Shown in pieces: positions 18,398-28,060 of a stretch of 64,000 nt of DNA (its first letter is position 1; every line of letters begins with the position of its first letter). The translations under genes were made by a program, and so were the position numbers. The stretch comes from Vibrio lentus. Its GTDB lineage: Bacteria; Pseudomonadota; Gammaproteobacteria; Enterobacterales; Vibrionaceae. A model generated the notes under the pieces. That model worked only from the letters and a program-made list of their open reading frames with translations. It made no database searches and was not told the DNA's origin. The stretch covers positions 23,717-87,716 of the forward strand of contig NZ_MCZK01000166.1 of NCBI RefSeq assembly GCF_002875945.1, read 5' to 3'.

Positions 18398-18832
18398 ATG
18401 GCTCTAGAAAGAACGTTCTCAATTGTTAAGCCGGATGCAGTTAAGCGTAACCTTGTCGGTGAAATCTACCACCGCATTGAAAAGGCTGGCCTACAGATTA
18501 TTGCCGCTAAAATGGTTTCTCTTACAGAAGCACAAGCAAGTGGCTTCTACGCAGAGCATGAAGGTAAAGAGTTCTTTGGACCACTTAAAGAGTTCATGAC
18601 TTCTGGTCCTATCATGGTTCAAGTACTTGAAGGCGAAAACGCTATTGCTCGTTACCGTGAACTAATGGGTAAAACTAACCCAGAAGAAGCGGCATGCGGC
18701 ACTATCCGTGCTGACTACGCAATCAGCATGCGTTACAACTCAGTACACGGCAGCGATAGCCCTGAGTCTGCGGCTCGCGAAATCGAATTCTTCTTCCCAG
18801 AATCTGAAATTTGCCCACGTCCAGCTGAATAA
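18398..18832 (+). CDS. ndk: Nucleoside diphosphate kinase
   Basis: Ndk balances nucleoside triphosphate pools by transferring the gamma phosphate through a phosphohistidine. The catalytic H117 is in the motif NSVHGSDS, and the 144-residue length is normal. A GAAGGAA ribosome-binding site precedes the start. It lies between pepB and rlmN as in E. coli. Confidence 0.97.
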   Translation: MALERTFSIVKPDAVKRNLVGEIYHRIEKAGLQIIAAKMVSLTEAQASGFYAEHEGKEFFGPLKEFMTSGPIMVQVLEGENAIARYRELMGKTNPEEAACGTIRADYAISMRYNSVHGSDSPESAAREIEFFFPESEICPRPAE

Positions 18833-18854
18833 GCAGACAACAGCAAGTATCAAC

Positions 18855-18883
18855 AAAGGCTTCACTTCGGTGAAGCCTTTTTC
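18855..18883 (+). terminator. Terminator of ndk
   Basis: An 11-bp stem (AAAGGCTTCAC/GTGAAGCCTTT) with a TTCG tetraloop and a T tail, 23 bases after the ndk stop. Confidence 0.9.
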
Positions 18884-19438
18884 GTTTCTGGAGAGTTCGA
18901 GTGTCATTCCTGAAAGTGAAGAAGGAGCATATCGAGAGTCTGAGTTTACTATTGGAGATTCCAGATACCTCGTTCCTCGGTTCTCGAATGACGAGCAAGT
19001 AGCGTTAGTTGGAAGGCTGAGAAGGTAACGAATAACGTAAGCTGGAGGTCGTAGAAAGGCACGAGTATTCGGTGCTTAAAGCCCGTCTTTCCCGAAAGCG
19101 ACAGAGGTGTGAAATCGGGAATCTGAGTTTACTATTGGAGATTCCAGATACCTCGTTCCTCGGTTCTGGAATGACGAACAAGTAGCGTTAGTTGGAGGTC
19201 GGAGAAAGGCGCGAGTATTCGGTGGTTAAAGCCCGTCATTCCCGAAAGCGACGAAGGAGTGTAATCGGGAATCTCGCTTTGAATTGGCCAAACGTAAGCA
19301 GGTAAATTTAGCTGTGTAAATTTTAATCACTTAAGTTTGAATGTCTTAGTAAACACAAGGTTTTACAGTGCTTGTTGAAGTTGCGTAAAGGCTGTACAAT
19401 TCGCGCCCTTAATTATTGTTCCGTCATTGAGAGGCATC
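18884..19438. repeat. Tandem mosaic intergenic repeat, two copies plus a partial third
   Basis: No gene. The segment from 18940 and the segment from 19123 share 45 identical bases (starting CTGAGTTTACTATTGGAG) and then continue as diverged copies. The GGAGGTC-to-AAAGCCCGTC part recurs at 19044 and 19194, so the unit is about 150-183 bases with one 33-base indel. Within each unit are palindromic modules: ATTCCAGA ... TCTGGAAT, and CGTCATTCCCGA ... TCGGGAAT. The module GATTCCAGATACCTCGTCCC/TTCC recurs near 51.5-51.8 kb. The rest, 19290-19438, is plain and contains the rlmN promoter region. Confidence 0.8.
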
Positions 19439-20581
19439 ATGACCACAGCTAAAGTCAATCTACTCGATTTTGATCGTAAAGGTCTTCGTAAATTTTTCAC
19501 AGAAGAACTGAATGAGAAAGCGTTTCGAGCAGAGCAAGTGATGAAGTGGATTTATCACTTCGGTGTCGATGACTTCGAACAAATGAACAACATCAACAAA
19601 AAATTACGTGAGAAACTGCTGCATCGCTGTGAGATTGTTGCACCTATTGTTTCTGAAGCTCAGCACTCTGCGGATGGCACCATTAAATGGGCTATGAGCG
19701 TTGGTGACCAAGACGTTGAGACGGTATACATCCCAGATGGTGACCGTGCGACGCTATGTGTATCTTCGCAAGTAGGTTGTGCGCTTGAATGTAAATTCTG
19801 CTCTACCGCTCAACAAGGCTTCAACCGTAACCTGAAAGTTTCAGAGATCGTTGGTCAAATCTGGCGTGCTGCACGTGAAATCGGTTTAGAGAAAGAAACG
19901 GGTCGTCGTCCAATTACTAACGTCGTAATGATGGGCATGGGTGAGCCTCTGCTGAACATGAAGAACCTAATTCCATCATTGGAGCTGATGCTTGATGATC
20001 TAGGTTTCTCACTGTCTAAGCGTCGTGTAACCGTATCAACATCTGGTGTTGTTTCTGGTCTTGATCAGATGACAGACAACATCGATGTAGCTCTGGCGAT
20101 TTCTCTACACGCACCAAACGATGCACTACGTAGCCAAATTATGCCAATCAACGACCGTTGGGATATCCAAGATTTCCTAGCATCGGTTCGTCGTTACATT
20201 GCTTCTTCAAATGCTAACCGCGGTAAAGTAACGGTTGAGTACGTTCTATTGGATCATGTGAATGATGATATGGACCACGCTCGTGAACTTGCTGAGCTAA
20301 TGAAAGATACGCCTTGTAAGATCAACTTGATTCCATTTAACCCTTACCCGGGTTCGCCTTACAAGAAGCCAAGCAACTCTCGTATTGATCGCTTCCAAAA
20401 AACGCTGATGGAATACAACTACACAGTAACGGTTCGTAAAACACGTGGTGATGATATTGATGCCGCATGTGGTCAGCTGGTTGGTGATGTTATTGATAGA
20501 ACCAAGCGTACTAAAATGCTGAAAGCCGCCTCTGAAGCTAACTTAATCGCAGGTGATGTGATTCAAGTAAAAGCGGTTTAA
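19439..20581 (+). CDS. rlmN: Dual-specificity 23S rRNA/tRNA adenine-C2 methyltransferase RlmN
   Basis: RlmN is a radical-SAM enzyme that methylates A2503 of 23S rRNA and A37 of some tRNAs. The cluster ligands C114, C118 and C121 (CALECKFCSTAQQGFNRN) and the C-terminal mechanistic cysteine (AACGQL) are visible. The ATG at 19439 has GAGAGG upstream and gives 380 residues beginning MTTAKVNLLDFDRKG. An alternative at 19427 overlaps that Shine-Dalgarno. Confidence 0.96.
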   Translation: MTTAKVNLLDFDRKGLRKFFTEELNEKAFRAEQVMKWIYHFGVDDFEQMNNINKKLREKLLHRCEIVAPIVSEAQHSADGTIKWAMSVGDQDVETVYIPDGDRATLCVSSQVGCALECKFCSTAQQGFNRNLKVSEIVGQIWRAAREIGLEKETGRRPITNVVMMGMGEPLLNMKNLIPSLELMLDDLGFSLSKRRVTVSTSGVVSGLDQMTDNIDVALAISLHAPNDALRSQIMPINDRWDIQDFLASVRRYIASSNANRGKVTVEYVLLDHVNDDMDHARELAELMKDTPCKINLIPFNPYPGSPYKKPSNSRIDRFQKTLMEYNYTVTVRKTRGDDIDAACGQLVGDVIDRTKRTKMLKAASEANLIAGDVIQVKAV

Positions 20582-20597
20582 ATACCATTTAGAACGA

Positions 20598-20635
20598 AAC
20601 AAGCCAGAAGGATTCCTTCTGGCTTGTTGCTTTTC
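20598..20635 (+). terminator. Terminator of rlmN
   Basis: A long stem (AACAAGCCAGAAGGA/TCCTTCTGGCTTGTT) followed by GCTTTTC. Confidence 0.85.
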
Positions 20636-21021
20636 TGGAAGGTGAATTTCCAAGAATTGGATTTTTTCCCCACGCTTTCTTACATTTTTCGTTAAATTTT
20701 GGACAAAACCATGAGCTGACGGTAAATTTTGTCGAAAGTGTTTTTGCCTTGTAATGGCATTAGCTTATGATTAAATAATCTTAAATTAATTTAAGTGCTC
20801 GCTTGTTACCCGATAATCGTCAATGTGTCTATTTAGGTTGGCTACTTGATAAACTAGCTTCCTGAGAAAATCGCTCATCAACAGCGTGTGGTTTTCTACT
20901 TTAAGGGTTGATGAAATGGGTTGCAGGAAAAATTCCACATAGTAGGTTGTAAGATTGAGCTTAAACGAAAATAAAAAATGCTCTCATCAACCTGCGATAA
21001 TTATTTAGAAGTTCACTCTCT
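20636..21021. other. Intergenic region upstream of rodZ
   Basis: About 385 bases without a credible gene. It is AT-rich and must contain the promoter of the rodZ-ispG-hisS cluster. An 8-bp inverted pair (TCATCAAC, 20875-20882; GTTGATGA, 20907-20914) is present, and CTCATCAAC recurs near 20983. No known RNA family is recognised. Confidence 0.5.
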
Positions 21022-21954
21022 ATGAACACAGAACACGAAACACAAACACAACCGAAAGAAACTGTCGCTCCAGCAATTGAAGCGGGAACGCTGCTCAAAA
21101 ATAAACGAGAATCTCTGGGTTTAACACAAAAGCAGATCTCTGATCGCTTGAAACTGCGCGTTACGCTGATCCAACAAATTGAAGAAAACCAATTCGAGTC
21201 CGATCAGGTTGCCACCTTTATGCGTGGTTACATTCGTTCATACGCGAAATACGTCAATCTTGACGAAAAGGTCGTATTGAGTGCGCTTCATCACTCTGGT
21301 GATGCTCAACACCAAGAACAAGAAATGCTGAGCTTTTCTCGTAAGACAAAAACAGAGAAGCACAACAGCCGTATTATGATCCTCACATGGAGCATCTTTG
21401 CTGTGATTGCGGGTATCTCATCACTTTGGTGGTGGCAGAACCAGCAGCAAGACACCTTATCTCAATCTCTCGCCAACACAGAAAGCTCAGAAGAACTTGT
21501 GGTGGAAGAGTCTCTAGAGCCAGAATTTACGTCATTAGAAGTGATTGAAGCCGAGCAAAATACTGAGGAGCCTTCAGCGACTGAAAGGACGGATGAACTT
21601 GCAGTGGTTAGCGCGGCTGAGGCTTCAGAGAATATCGAGCAAGCAGAACAGACACAAGACGTTGCAGAGGTTACCCCTGTAGCGGCTGAATCAGAGACAG
21701 TGACGCCTGAACCTGTAGCCAACGAACTAGTGATGCAGTTCTCTGCAGACTGTTGGATCCAAGTTAAAGATGCGGCAGGCAAGACTTTGTCTACTGGTAT
21801 CAAAAAAGCAGGTCAGACACTTAATCTTTCAGGAACTGCGCCATACAAAGTGATTCTAGGTGCGCCAGAGGGCGTATCAATGACATTTGCAAGTGAACCT
21901 GTTGACCTTTCTGGGTATACTTCAGGCAAAGTAGCTAGAATAACCTTACCTTAG
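21022..21954 (+). CDS. rodZ: Cell-shape protein RodZ
   Basis: RodZ anchors MreB to the inner membrane and helps maintain rod shape. The 310-residue protein has an N-terminal HTH domain (about residues 24-90), a single membrane segment at about 117-138 ending in three Trp, a Glu/Ala/Thr/Pro-rich periplasmic linker, and a C-terminal DUF4115 domain (SADCWIQVKDAAGKTLSTG). It lies 7 bases before ispG, as in many gammaproteobacteria. Confidence 0.93.
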   Translation: MNTEHETQTQPKETVAPAIEAGTLLKNKRESLGLTQKQISDRLKLRVTLIQQIEENQFESDQVATFMRGYIRSYAKYVNLDEKVVLSALHHSGDAQHQEQEMLSFSRKTKTEKHNSRIMILTWSIFAVIAGISSLWWWQNQQQDTLSQSLANTESSEELVVEESLEPEFTSLEVIEAEQNTEEPSATERTDELAVVSAAEASENIEQAEQTQDVAEVTPVAAESETVTPEPVANELVMQFSADCWIQVKDAAGKTLSTGIKKAGQTLNLSGTAPYKVILGAPEGVSMTFASEPVDLSGYTSGKVARITLP

Positions 21955-21961
21955 AGTTTAT

Positions 21962-23083
21962 ATGCAACACGAATCTCCTATTATTCGTCGCAAATCAACC
22001 CGTATTTATGTGGGTGATGTGCCGATCGGTGATGGTGCACCAATTGCTGTGCAATCCATGACCAACACAAGAACAACTGATGTCGCCGCTACCGTTGCTC
22101 AAATTAGAGCTTTGGAAAAAGTTGGCGCTGATATCGTTCGCGTATCTGTACCGACCATGGATGCCGCTGAAGCATTTAAGCTAATCAAGCAGCAGGTTTC
22201 TGTTCCTTTGGTGGCTGACATTCACTTCGACTACCGTATTGCCCTTAAAGTGGCAGAGTACGGTGTTGACTGTCTGCGTATTAACCCTGGTAACATCGGT
22301 AACGAAAGCCGCATTCGCTCTGTTGTGGATTGTGCTCGTGATATGAATATCCCTATTCGTATTGGTGTTAACGGCGGTTCTCTTGAAAAAGAGATCCAAG
22401 AGAAATACACAGAGCCGACAGCAGAAGCACTGGTTGAATCCGCAATGCGTCACGTCGATATCCTAGACCGTTTGAACTTTGATCAATTTAAAGTCAGCGT
22501 TAAGGCTTCTGATGTGTTCCTAGCCGTCGGTTCTTACCGTTTGCTGGCTAAGCAGATTGATCAACCTTTGCACCTTGGTATTACCGAAGCGGGTGGTGCT
22601 CGTGCTGGTTCTGTGAAATCAGCGGTAGGTTTGGGTATGCTTCTTTCTGAAGGTATCGGCGATACGCTGCGTATCTCGCTAGCGGCAGATCCTGTTGAAG
22701 AGATCAAAGTTGGCTTTGATATTCTTAAATCTTTGCGCATTCGCTCGCGTGGCATCAACTTCATTGCGTGCCCGAGCTGTTCTCGTCAAGAATTCGATGT
22801 TATTAACACCGTTAACGCCCTTGAAGAGCGCTTAGAAGACGTTATTACCCCAATGGATGTATCAATCATCGGTTGTGTGGTTAACGGCCCTGGTGAAGCT
22901 GAAGTCTCTCACTTAGGTTTAGCGGGTAGTGCACGCAAGAGTGCCTTCTATGAAGACGGTAAACGTCAGAAAGAGCGTTTTGACAACGATGACCTTGTCG
23001 ACAAGCTTGAAGCGAAGATCCGAGCAAAAGCATCGGTGCTTGATAAAGCAAATCGCATTGATGTAGAAAACTTAGAAGATTAA
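21962..23083 (+). CDS. ispG: (E)-4-hydroxy-3-methylbut-2-enyl-diphosphate synthase IspG
   Basis: IspG (GcpE) is a [4Fe-4S] enzyme of the MEP isoprenoid pathway that reduces MEcPP to HMBPP. The cluster ligands C270, C273, C305 and E312 (FIACPSCSRQEF and IIGCVVNGPGEAE) sit at the same positions as in E. coli. The length is 373 residues. It needs clusters from the isc system encoded 8 kb upstream. Confidence 0.97.
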   Translation: MQHESPIIRRKSTRIYVGDVPIGDGAPIAVQSMTNTRTTDVAATVAQIRALEKVGADIVRVSVPTMDAAEAFKLIKQQVSVPLVADIHFDYRIALKVAEYGVDCLRINPGNIGNESRIRSVVDCARDMNIPIRIGVNGGSLEKEIQEKYTEPTAEALVESAMRHVDILDRLNFDQFKVSVKASDVFLAVGSYRLLAKQIDQPLHLGITEAGGARAGSVKSAVGLGMLLSEGIGDTLRISLAADPVEEIKVGFDILKSLRIRSRGINFIACPSCSRQEFDVINTVNALEERLEDVITPMDVSIIGCVVNGPGEAEVSHLGLAGSARKSAFYEDGKRQKERFDNDDLVDKLEAKIRAKASVLDKANRIDVENLED

Positions 23084-23153
23084 TACAACGCGATGGGGTG
23101 TGATTGTCTATTCGCACTAACACCTGGTTGTGAGAAATTACGGAATAAATACT

Positions 23154-24422
23154 GTGGCTAAAAATATCCAAGCAATTCGAGGCATGAACGACTGCCTTCC
23201 AACTCAATCACCACTGTGGCAGAAAGTAGAAAGCGCAGTTAAAAGTGTGGTGAGCGCATACGGTTACAACGAAGTACGTATGCCTATCGTTGAAGAAACG
23301 AACTTATTTAGCCGTGCGGTTGGTGAAGAAACTGACGTTGTTTCAAAAGAGATGTACACCTTTGATGACCGTAATGGCGATAGCCTAACGCTGCGTCCAG
23401 AAGGCACAGCAGGTTGTGTACGTTCATGTATTCAAAATAGCCTTATCAATCGTGATGAACAGCGCCTATGGTACATGGGTCCAATGTTCCGTCACGAGCG
23501 TCCTCAAAAAGGTCGTTACCGTCAATTCCACCAATGTGGTGTGGAAGTGTTTGGCCTAGACGGTCCAGATGTAGACGCTGAATTGATTATGATGACTGCA
23601 CGTCTATGGCGTGAACTAGGCATCGACAAACACGTTCGCCTAGAACTGAACTCAATAGGTTCTCAAGAAGATCGCGTAAGTTACCGTACTGCGTTAGTGG
23701 CATTCCTTGAGCAACACATCGATGTATTAGATGAAGACTGCAAACGTCGCATGCACACCAACCCGCTTCGTGTACTAGATACTAAGAACCCAGACGTTCA
23801 AGCTATCTTAGGTGACGCACCTCGACTATCTGAATATCTAGGTGAAGAGTCAAAGCAACATTTTGCTGGTTTGTGTGAACTTCTTGACGCTGTTGGTATC
23901 GAATACCAAGTTAACGAGCGTCTAGTTCGTGGCCTAGATTACTACAATCGCACAGTATTTGAGTGGATCACTGACAGCCTAGGCGCGCAAGGTACAGTAT
24001 GTGGCGGTGGCCGTTACGATGGTCTTGTTGAGCAACTAGGCGGTAAAGCAACTAATGCTGTTGGTTTTGCAATGGGCCTAGAGCGTCTAGTTCTAATGAT
24101 GGAAACGCTAGAACTTACAGAAGTTCGTCGTAGCGTTGACGTATACATGGTTGCTGCTGGCGAAGGTACAATGATCGCGGGCATGCAGTTAGCGAATCAA
24201 TTACGTGACACTGTTAAAGGCGTACGCGTGATGAACCACTTCGGTGGTGGTAGCTTTAAGAAGCAATTCAAGCGTGCTGACAAAGTAGGTGCTGTTGTGG
24301 CGCTAGTGCTTGGTGAGAACGAAGTTGCTGACAATACCGTTGTACTAAAAGATTTGGTTGGCGGCGTGCAAGAAACCGTGTCTCAAACGGAAGTTGCAGA
24401 GAAAGTAGCTGCGCTAATCTAG
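23154..24422 (+). CDS. hisS: Histidyl-tRNA synthetase
   Basis: HisS charges tRNA-His. Class II motifs are visible, including the histidine-specific LVRGLDYYNRTVFEW and the GGGRYDGLVEQLGG segments. The GTG start at 23154 yields 422 residues beginning M(V)AKNIQAIRGMND, which aligns with E. coli HisS; an in-frame GTG at 23130 would add eight unrelated residues. The ribosome-binding site is weak (GGA only). Confidence 0.96.
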   Translation: MAKNIQAIRGMNDCLPTQSPLWQKVESAVKSVVSAYGYNEVRMPIVEETNLFSRAVGEETDVVSKEMYTFDDRNGDSLTLRPEGTAGCVRSCIQNSLINRDEQRLWYMGPMFRHERPQKGRYRQFHQCGVEVFGLDGPDVDAELIMMTARLWRELGIDKHVRLELNSIGSQEDRVSYRTALVAFLEQHIDVLDEDCKRRMHTNPLRVLDTKNPDVQAILGDAPRLSEYLGEESKQHFAGLCELLDAVGIEYQVNERLVRGLDYYNRTVFEWITDSLGAQGTVCGGGRYDGLVEQLGGKATNAVGFAMGLERLVLMMETLELTEVRRSVDVYMVAAGEGTMIAGMQLANQLRDTVKGVRVMNHFGGGSFKKQFKRADKVGAVVALVLGENEVADNTVVLKDLVGGVQETVSQTEVAEKVAALI

Positions 24423-24455
24423 TTAGCCATTGAGCAAACGCTCATCATGAATATT

Positions 24456-24478
24456 AACGTCAGCACTATGCTGGCGTT
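24456..24478 (+). other. Hairpin between hisS and yfgM
   Basis: A 10-bp stem (AACGTCAGCA/TGCTGGCGTT, with one wobble) and a 3-base loop without a T tail, 24 bases before yfgM. Probably a processing or stability element rather than a full terminator. Confidence 0.45.
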
Positions 24479-24501
24479 TAAAGAATTAAAGAGGACAGGA
24501 A

Positions 24502-25116
24502 GTGGAACTTTACGATAGCGAAGAGCAACAAGTTGAAGCCATTAAAGATTGGTGGAAAGAGAACGGTAAAGCCGTAATCTTTGGTGCGGTTATTGGTTTA
24601 GGTGGTCTATTTGGCTGGCGCTATTACCAAGATTCAGTCGTTGAAGCGCGTGAAGCAGCTTCAGAAAGCTACACCTCTGTAATTTCAGCTCTTGATACTA
24701 AGGGCGTTGATGCTCAATCTGATATTCAAGCTTTCATCGACGCAAACAAAGACGCTGAATACTCTGTTCTTGCTGCTATGCAGTTAGCTAAAGCACAAGT
24801 TCAAGCAGGTGATCTTGCAGCAGCACTTGAACAGCTTGAGTGGGCAAAATCGGCAACTAAGGACGCGGCATTAGCGCCACTACTGACTTACCGTGTTGCT
24901 CGTATCAAAGCTGAGCAAGGTGAATTTGACGCAGCGTTGACTGATCTTGAAGCGATGACTGACGAATCTTGGAAAGGCCGTGTTGCTGAACTACGTGGTG
25001 ATATCTCACTTCGTAAAGGCGACACAGATGCGGCTTACAGTGCTTACTCTGAAGCTCAACAAGCTGCTGATGCGAGCCAAACGCTTCAAATCAAACTTGA
25101 CGACCTAGCTAAATAA
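24502..25116 (+). CDS. yfgM: SecYEG-associated TPR-like protein YfgM
   Basis: YfgM is an inner-membrane protein with a periplasmic TPR-like domain that associates with SecYEG and PpiD in E. coli. The 204-residue product starts MELYDSEEQQVEAIKDWWKE, has one membrane segment at about residues 22-40, and the rest is helical. It begins with GTG after an AGGA ribosome-binding site. It precedes bamB by 10 bases. Confidence 0.92.
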   Translation: MELYDSEEQQVEAIKDWWKENGKAVIFGAVIGLGGLFGWRYYQDSVVEAREAASESYTSVISALDTKGVDAQSDIQAFIDANKDAEYSVLAAMQLAKAQVQAGDLAAALEQLEWAKSATKDAALAPLLTYRVARIKAEQGEFDAALTDLEAMTDESWKGRVAELRGDISLRKGDTDAAYSAYSEAQQAADASQTLQIKLDDLAK

Positions 25117-25126
25117 GGCGCTTTGA

Positions 25127-26287
25127 ATGAAGAAGATGTTTCCAAAAGCGGCGTTGTGTGCGATTGCTCTTGGCCTGTTAGCGGGTTGTGCGGGTGAAGA
25201 AGACACCGTAATCATGGCTCCAGTACCAACAGTAAACAGCGAGTTCACTCCTAAGCAGGAATGGTCTACGTCGGTTGGTGATGGTGTTGGTCATTACTTT
25301 TCAAAATTAACGCCAGAGCTTGCTTACGACAAAGTATTTGTCGCGAGTCGCGAAGGTATTGTTAAAGCGCTTGACCCTGAAACGGGTAAAAAGCTGTGGG
25401 AAACCGATCTTGAAAAAGAAGTGCTCGCACGCTTATCAGGCGGCCTAACAGCGGCTTACGGCAAAGTGTTCCTAGGTTCTGAAAATGGCGAAGTGATCGC
25501 GTTAGACGAATCGACCGGTGAAGAACTGTGGCGTGTATCAGTCAACGGTGAGGTGCTTGCATCTCCTGCAACTGAAAGCAACATGGTACTGGTTCATACC
25601 AGTCGTGGCATGATGATCGCTTTGGATCAAGAAAGCGGCGAACAGAAGTGGACGATTAGCACTGAAGTTCCAAGCCTAACATTACGTGGTGATAGCGCTC
25701 CTGTTGCTGTTTCTGGTGGTGTTTTCTGGGGAACGGCAAATGGTCGTTTGGCTGCTGCAATCGTTGACCGCGGTCAGCTGATTTGGCAACAACCGGTTGG
25801 CACGCCAAAAGGCGCAACGGAAATTGATCGCTTAGTTGATGTCGATGCGTCACCTGTTGTTCTTGGCGGCACGCTGTATACCGTTGGTATTAATGGTCAG
25901 TTGATTGCTATCGATCTTCGTTCTGGTAAGCCAGTTTGGAAGCGTAACTACTCGTCAGCGATTGATTTGACGAGCGATGGTAGCCGTTTGTTCGTAGTAA
26001 CAGACAAAGACCACGTGGTTGCAGTCGATGCGCGTAGCGGCACTGAACTATGGAGCACTCCATTGTTAGAAAACCGTTTACTGACCGCACCTGCTATTAT
26101 CAATGGTTATGTAGTTGTAGGTGATACAGAAGGTTATCTGCACTGGTTAGATCGTTCATCGGGTGAGTTTGTTGCTCAGCAGTTAGTTAACGATAGCGGC
26201 TTTGCGGTTGCGCCAATTGAACTGCCTGAAGGCTACTTAGTGACTACTCGCAATGGCGATGTAAAGAAACTAACGATTAGCCAATAA
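25127..26287 (+). CDS. bamB: Outer-membrane assembly lipoprotein BamB
   Basis: BamB is the beta-propeller lipoprotein of the BAM complex that inserts beta-barrel proteins in the outer membrane. The lipobox LLAGC places the lipidated Cys at residue 21. The mature part contains repeated PQQ-type blades with the ALDPETGKKLWE, ALDESTGEELWR and AIDLRSGKPVWKR pattern. It has 386 residues, typical of the family, and lies between yfgM and der as in E. coli. Confidence 0.96.
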   Translation: MKKMFPKAALCAIALGLLAGCAGEEDTVIMAPVPTVNSEFTPKQEWSTSVGDGVGHYFSKLTPELAYDKVFVASREGIVKALDPETGKKLWETDLEKEVLARLSGGLTAAYGKVFLGSENGEVIALDESTGEELWRVSVNGEVLASPATESNMVLVHTSRGMMIALDQESGEQKWTISTEVPSLTLRGDSAPVAVSGGVFWGTANGRLAAAIVDRGQLIWQQPVGTPKGATEIDRLVDVDASPVVLGGTLYTVGINGQLIAIDLRSGKPVWKRNYSSAIDLTSDGSRLFVVTDKDHVVAVDARSGTELWSTPLLENRLLTAPAIINGYVVVGDTEGYLHWLDRSSGEFVAQQLVNDSGFAVAPIELPEGYLVTTRNGDVKKLTISQ

Positions 26288-26308
26288 AAGCGTGATACAA
26301 TTCACAGT

Positions 26309-26343
26309 CGGCTCCTGGTTGGTAACAGCTAGGAGCCGTTTTG
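26309..26343 (+). terminator. Terminator after bamB
   Basis: CGGCTCCT (26309-26316) and AGGAGCCG (26331-26338) pair around a 14-base loop and are followed by Ts. Confidence 0.75.
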
Positions 26344-26445
26344 TTGTTATAAATTAATAAACCATGTGGTTATAGGTAAGAGTTTAAACTTGCGAACAAG
26401 TGCTTACCTATAACTACATTTAGAGAAGAAATTGTAGAGGTTGTT

Positions 26446-27927
26446 ATGGTACCTGTTGTTGCTCTAGTAGGGCGTCCGAACGTAGGTAAATCTACGTTGT
26501 TTAACCGATTGACTCGAACTCGTGATGCATTGGTTGCGGATTTCCCTGGCTTAACGCGTGACCGTAAATACGGCCATGCTCATTTTAGTGAGCATGACTT
26601 TATTGTTATCGACACTGGTGGTATCGACGGTACCGAAGAAGGTGTTGAAACTAAAATGGCTGAACAGTCGCTAGCGGCGATTGATGAAGCTGATGTCGTT
26701 CTGTTTATGGTAGATGGCCGTGCGGGTCTAACACCTTCCGATGTGGCTATTGCTAAACACCTTCGCCAACTAGAAAAGCCTTCAATGCTAGTAGTGAACA
26801 AGGTTGATGGTATCGACCCTGATGCTGCAAGTGCTGATTTCTGGCAGCTAGGCGTTGAAGACATGTATCAAATCGCAGCGGCACACGGTCGTGGTGTAAC
26901 CGCACTGATTGACCTTGCACTTAACCCATTCGCTGAAGCGCTAAAAGCTGAGAATGGTGAAGTAAGCGATTTGACTGAGTTTGAAGACGAAGAAGAAGAG
27001 CAAGTTGATTTCACTGAAGAAGAAGCGGAAGAAGAATTCAAGCGCCTTCAAGATCAACCGATTAAGCTAGCGATCATTGGCCGTCCTAACGTAGGTAAAT
27101 CAACACTAACTAACCGTATTCTTGGTGAAGAACGTGTTGTTGTTTACGATATGCCAGGTACAACTCGTGACTCTATCTACATTCCGATGCAGCGTGATGA
27201 GCGTGAATACGTTCTGATTGATACTGCGGGTGTTCGTCGTCGTAAAAACATCAATGAAACCGTAGAGAAGTTCTCTGTAGTTAAAACACTGAAAGCGATT
27301 GAAGACGCTAACGTTGTTCTACTTCTGATTGATGCTCGAGACAATATCTCTGATCAAGACTTGAGCTTGTTAGGCTTTGCGTTGAATGCTGGTCGTTCAA
27401 TCGTGATTGCAGTAAACAAGTGGGATGGTCTAGACAGCGATGTTAAAGATCGCGTTAAGAAAGAACTAGACCGCCGTTTAGGTTTCGTTGATTTCGCACG
27501 CATTCACTTTATCTCTGCACTTCACGGTACAGGTGTTGGTCACTTGTTTGAATCTGTTCAAGAAGCTTACAAGTCAGCGACAACACGTGTTGGTACTTCT
27601 GTTCTGACTCGTATCATGAAAATGGCAACCGATGATCACCAACCGCCTATGGTTCGTGGCCGTCGTGTGAAACTAAAATACGCGCACGCTGGTGGTTATA
27701 ACCCACCTATTATCGTTATTCACGGTAACCAAGTTCGTAACTTGCCAGATTCGTACAAACGCTTCCTAATGAACTACTACCGTCGTTCACTAGAGATCAT
27801 GGGTACACCGATTCGCATTCAATTCCAGAACAGCGAAAACCCGTTTGAAGCGAAAACAAACAAGCTAACGATTTCTCAGGAACGCAAACGTAAGCGTATG
27901 ATGAGCATGATGAAAGGCCGTAAATAA
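26446..27927 (+). CDS. der: Ribosome biogenesis GTPase Der (EngA)
   Basis: Der is a tandem-GTPase needed for 50S subunit assembly. Two P-loops are visible (GRPNVGKSTLFNR near residue 9 and GRPNVGKSTLTNR near residue 212), each followed by G3 and G4 motifs (NKVD, NKWD). They are separated by a very acidic linker, and a KH-like C-terminal domain follows. The length is 493 residues. A GAGG ribosome-binding site lies at the expected distance. Confidence 0.97.
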   Translation: MVPVVALVGRPNVGKSTLFNRLTRTRDALVADFPGLTRDRKYGHAHFSEHDFIVIDTGGIDGTEEGVETKMAEQSLAAIDEADVVLFMVDGRAGLTPSDVAIAKHLRQLEKPSMLVVNKVDGIDPDAASADFWQLGVEDMYQIAAAHGRGVTALIDLALNPFAEALKAENGEVSDLTEFEDEEEEQVDFTEEEAEEEFKRLQDQPIKLAIIGRPNVGKSTLTNRILGEERVVVYDMPGTTRDSIYIPMQRDEREYVLIDTAGVRRRKNINETVEKFSVVKTLKAIEDANVVLLLIDARDNISDQDLSLLGFALNAGRSIVIAVNKWDGLDSDVKDRVKKELDRRLGFVDFARIHFISALHGTGVGHLFESVQEAYKSATTRVGTSVLTRIMKMATDDHQPPMVRGRRVKLKYAHAGGYNPPIIVIHGNQVRNLPDSYKRFLMNYYRRSLEIMGTPIRIQFQNSENPFEAKTNKLTISQERKRKRMMSMMKGRK

Positions 27928-27945
27928 CCCTTTCTAATCGATTTG

Positions 27946-27975
27946 ATACCCGAGCCTGTCTCGGGTATTTTTTTA
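27946..27975 (+). terminator. Terminator of der
   Basis: A 9-bp perfect stem (ATACCCGAG/CTCGGGTAT) with a 5-base loop and a run of Ts, 19 bases after the der stop. Confidence 0.92.
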
Positions 27976-28060
27976 AGCAAAATTTACGTTAAGCCATAGC
28001 TTCATGTCTCGATAGCGTTATGGATTAACGAATCAGACTCGATTTCAAAAGAAGAACAAC

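Noticed and set aside
18708..19028. Open frame running from ndk into the repeat block
   Set aside because: It overlaps the conserved end of ndk in another frame and crosses the ndk terminator.
20582..21021. Absence of a pilF/pilW gene between rlmN and rodZ
   Set aside because: It is present there in Pseudomonas, but as far as I recall Vibrio species carry it elsewhere, so absence is not unusual.
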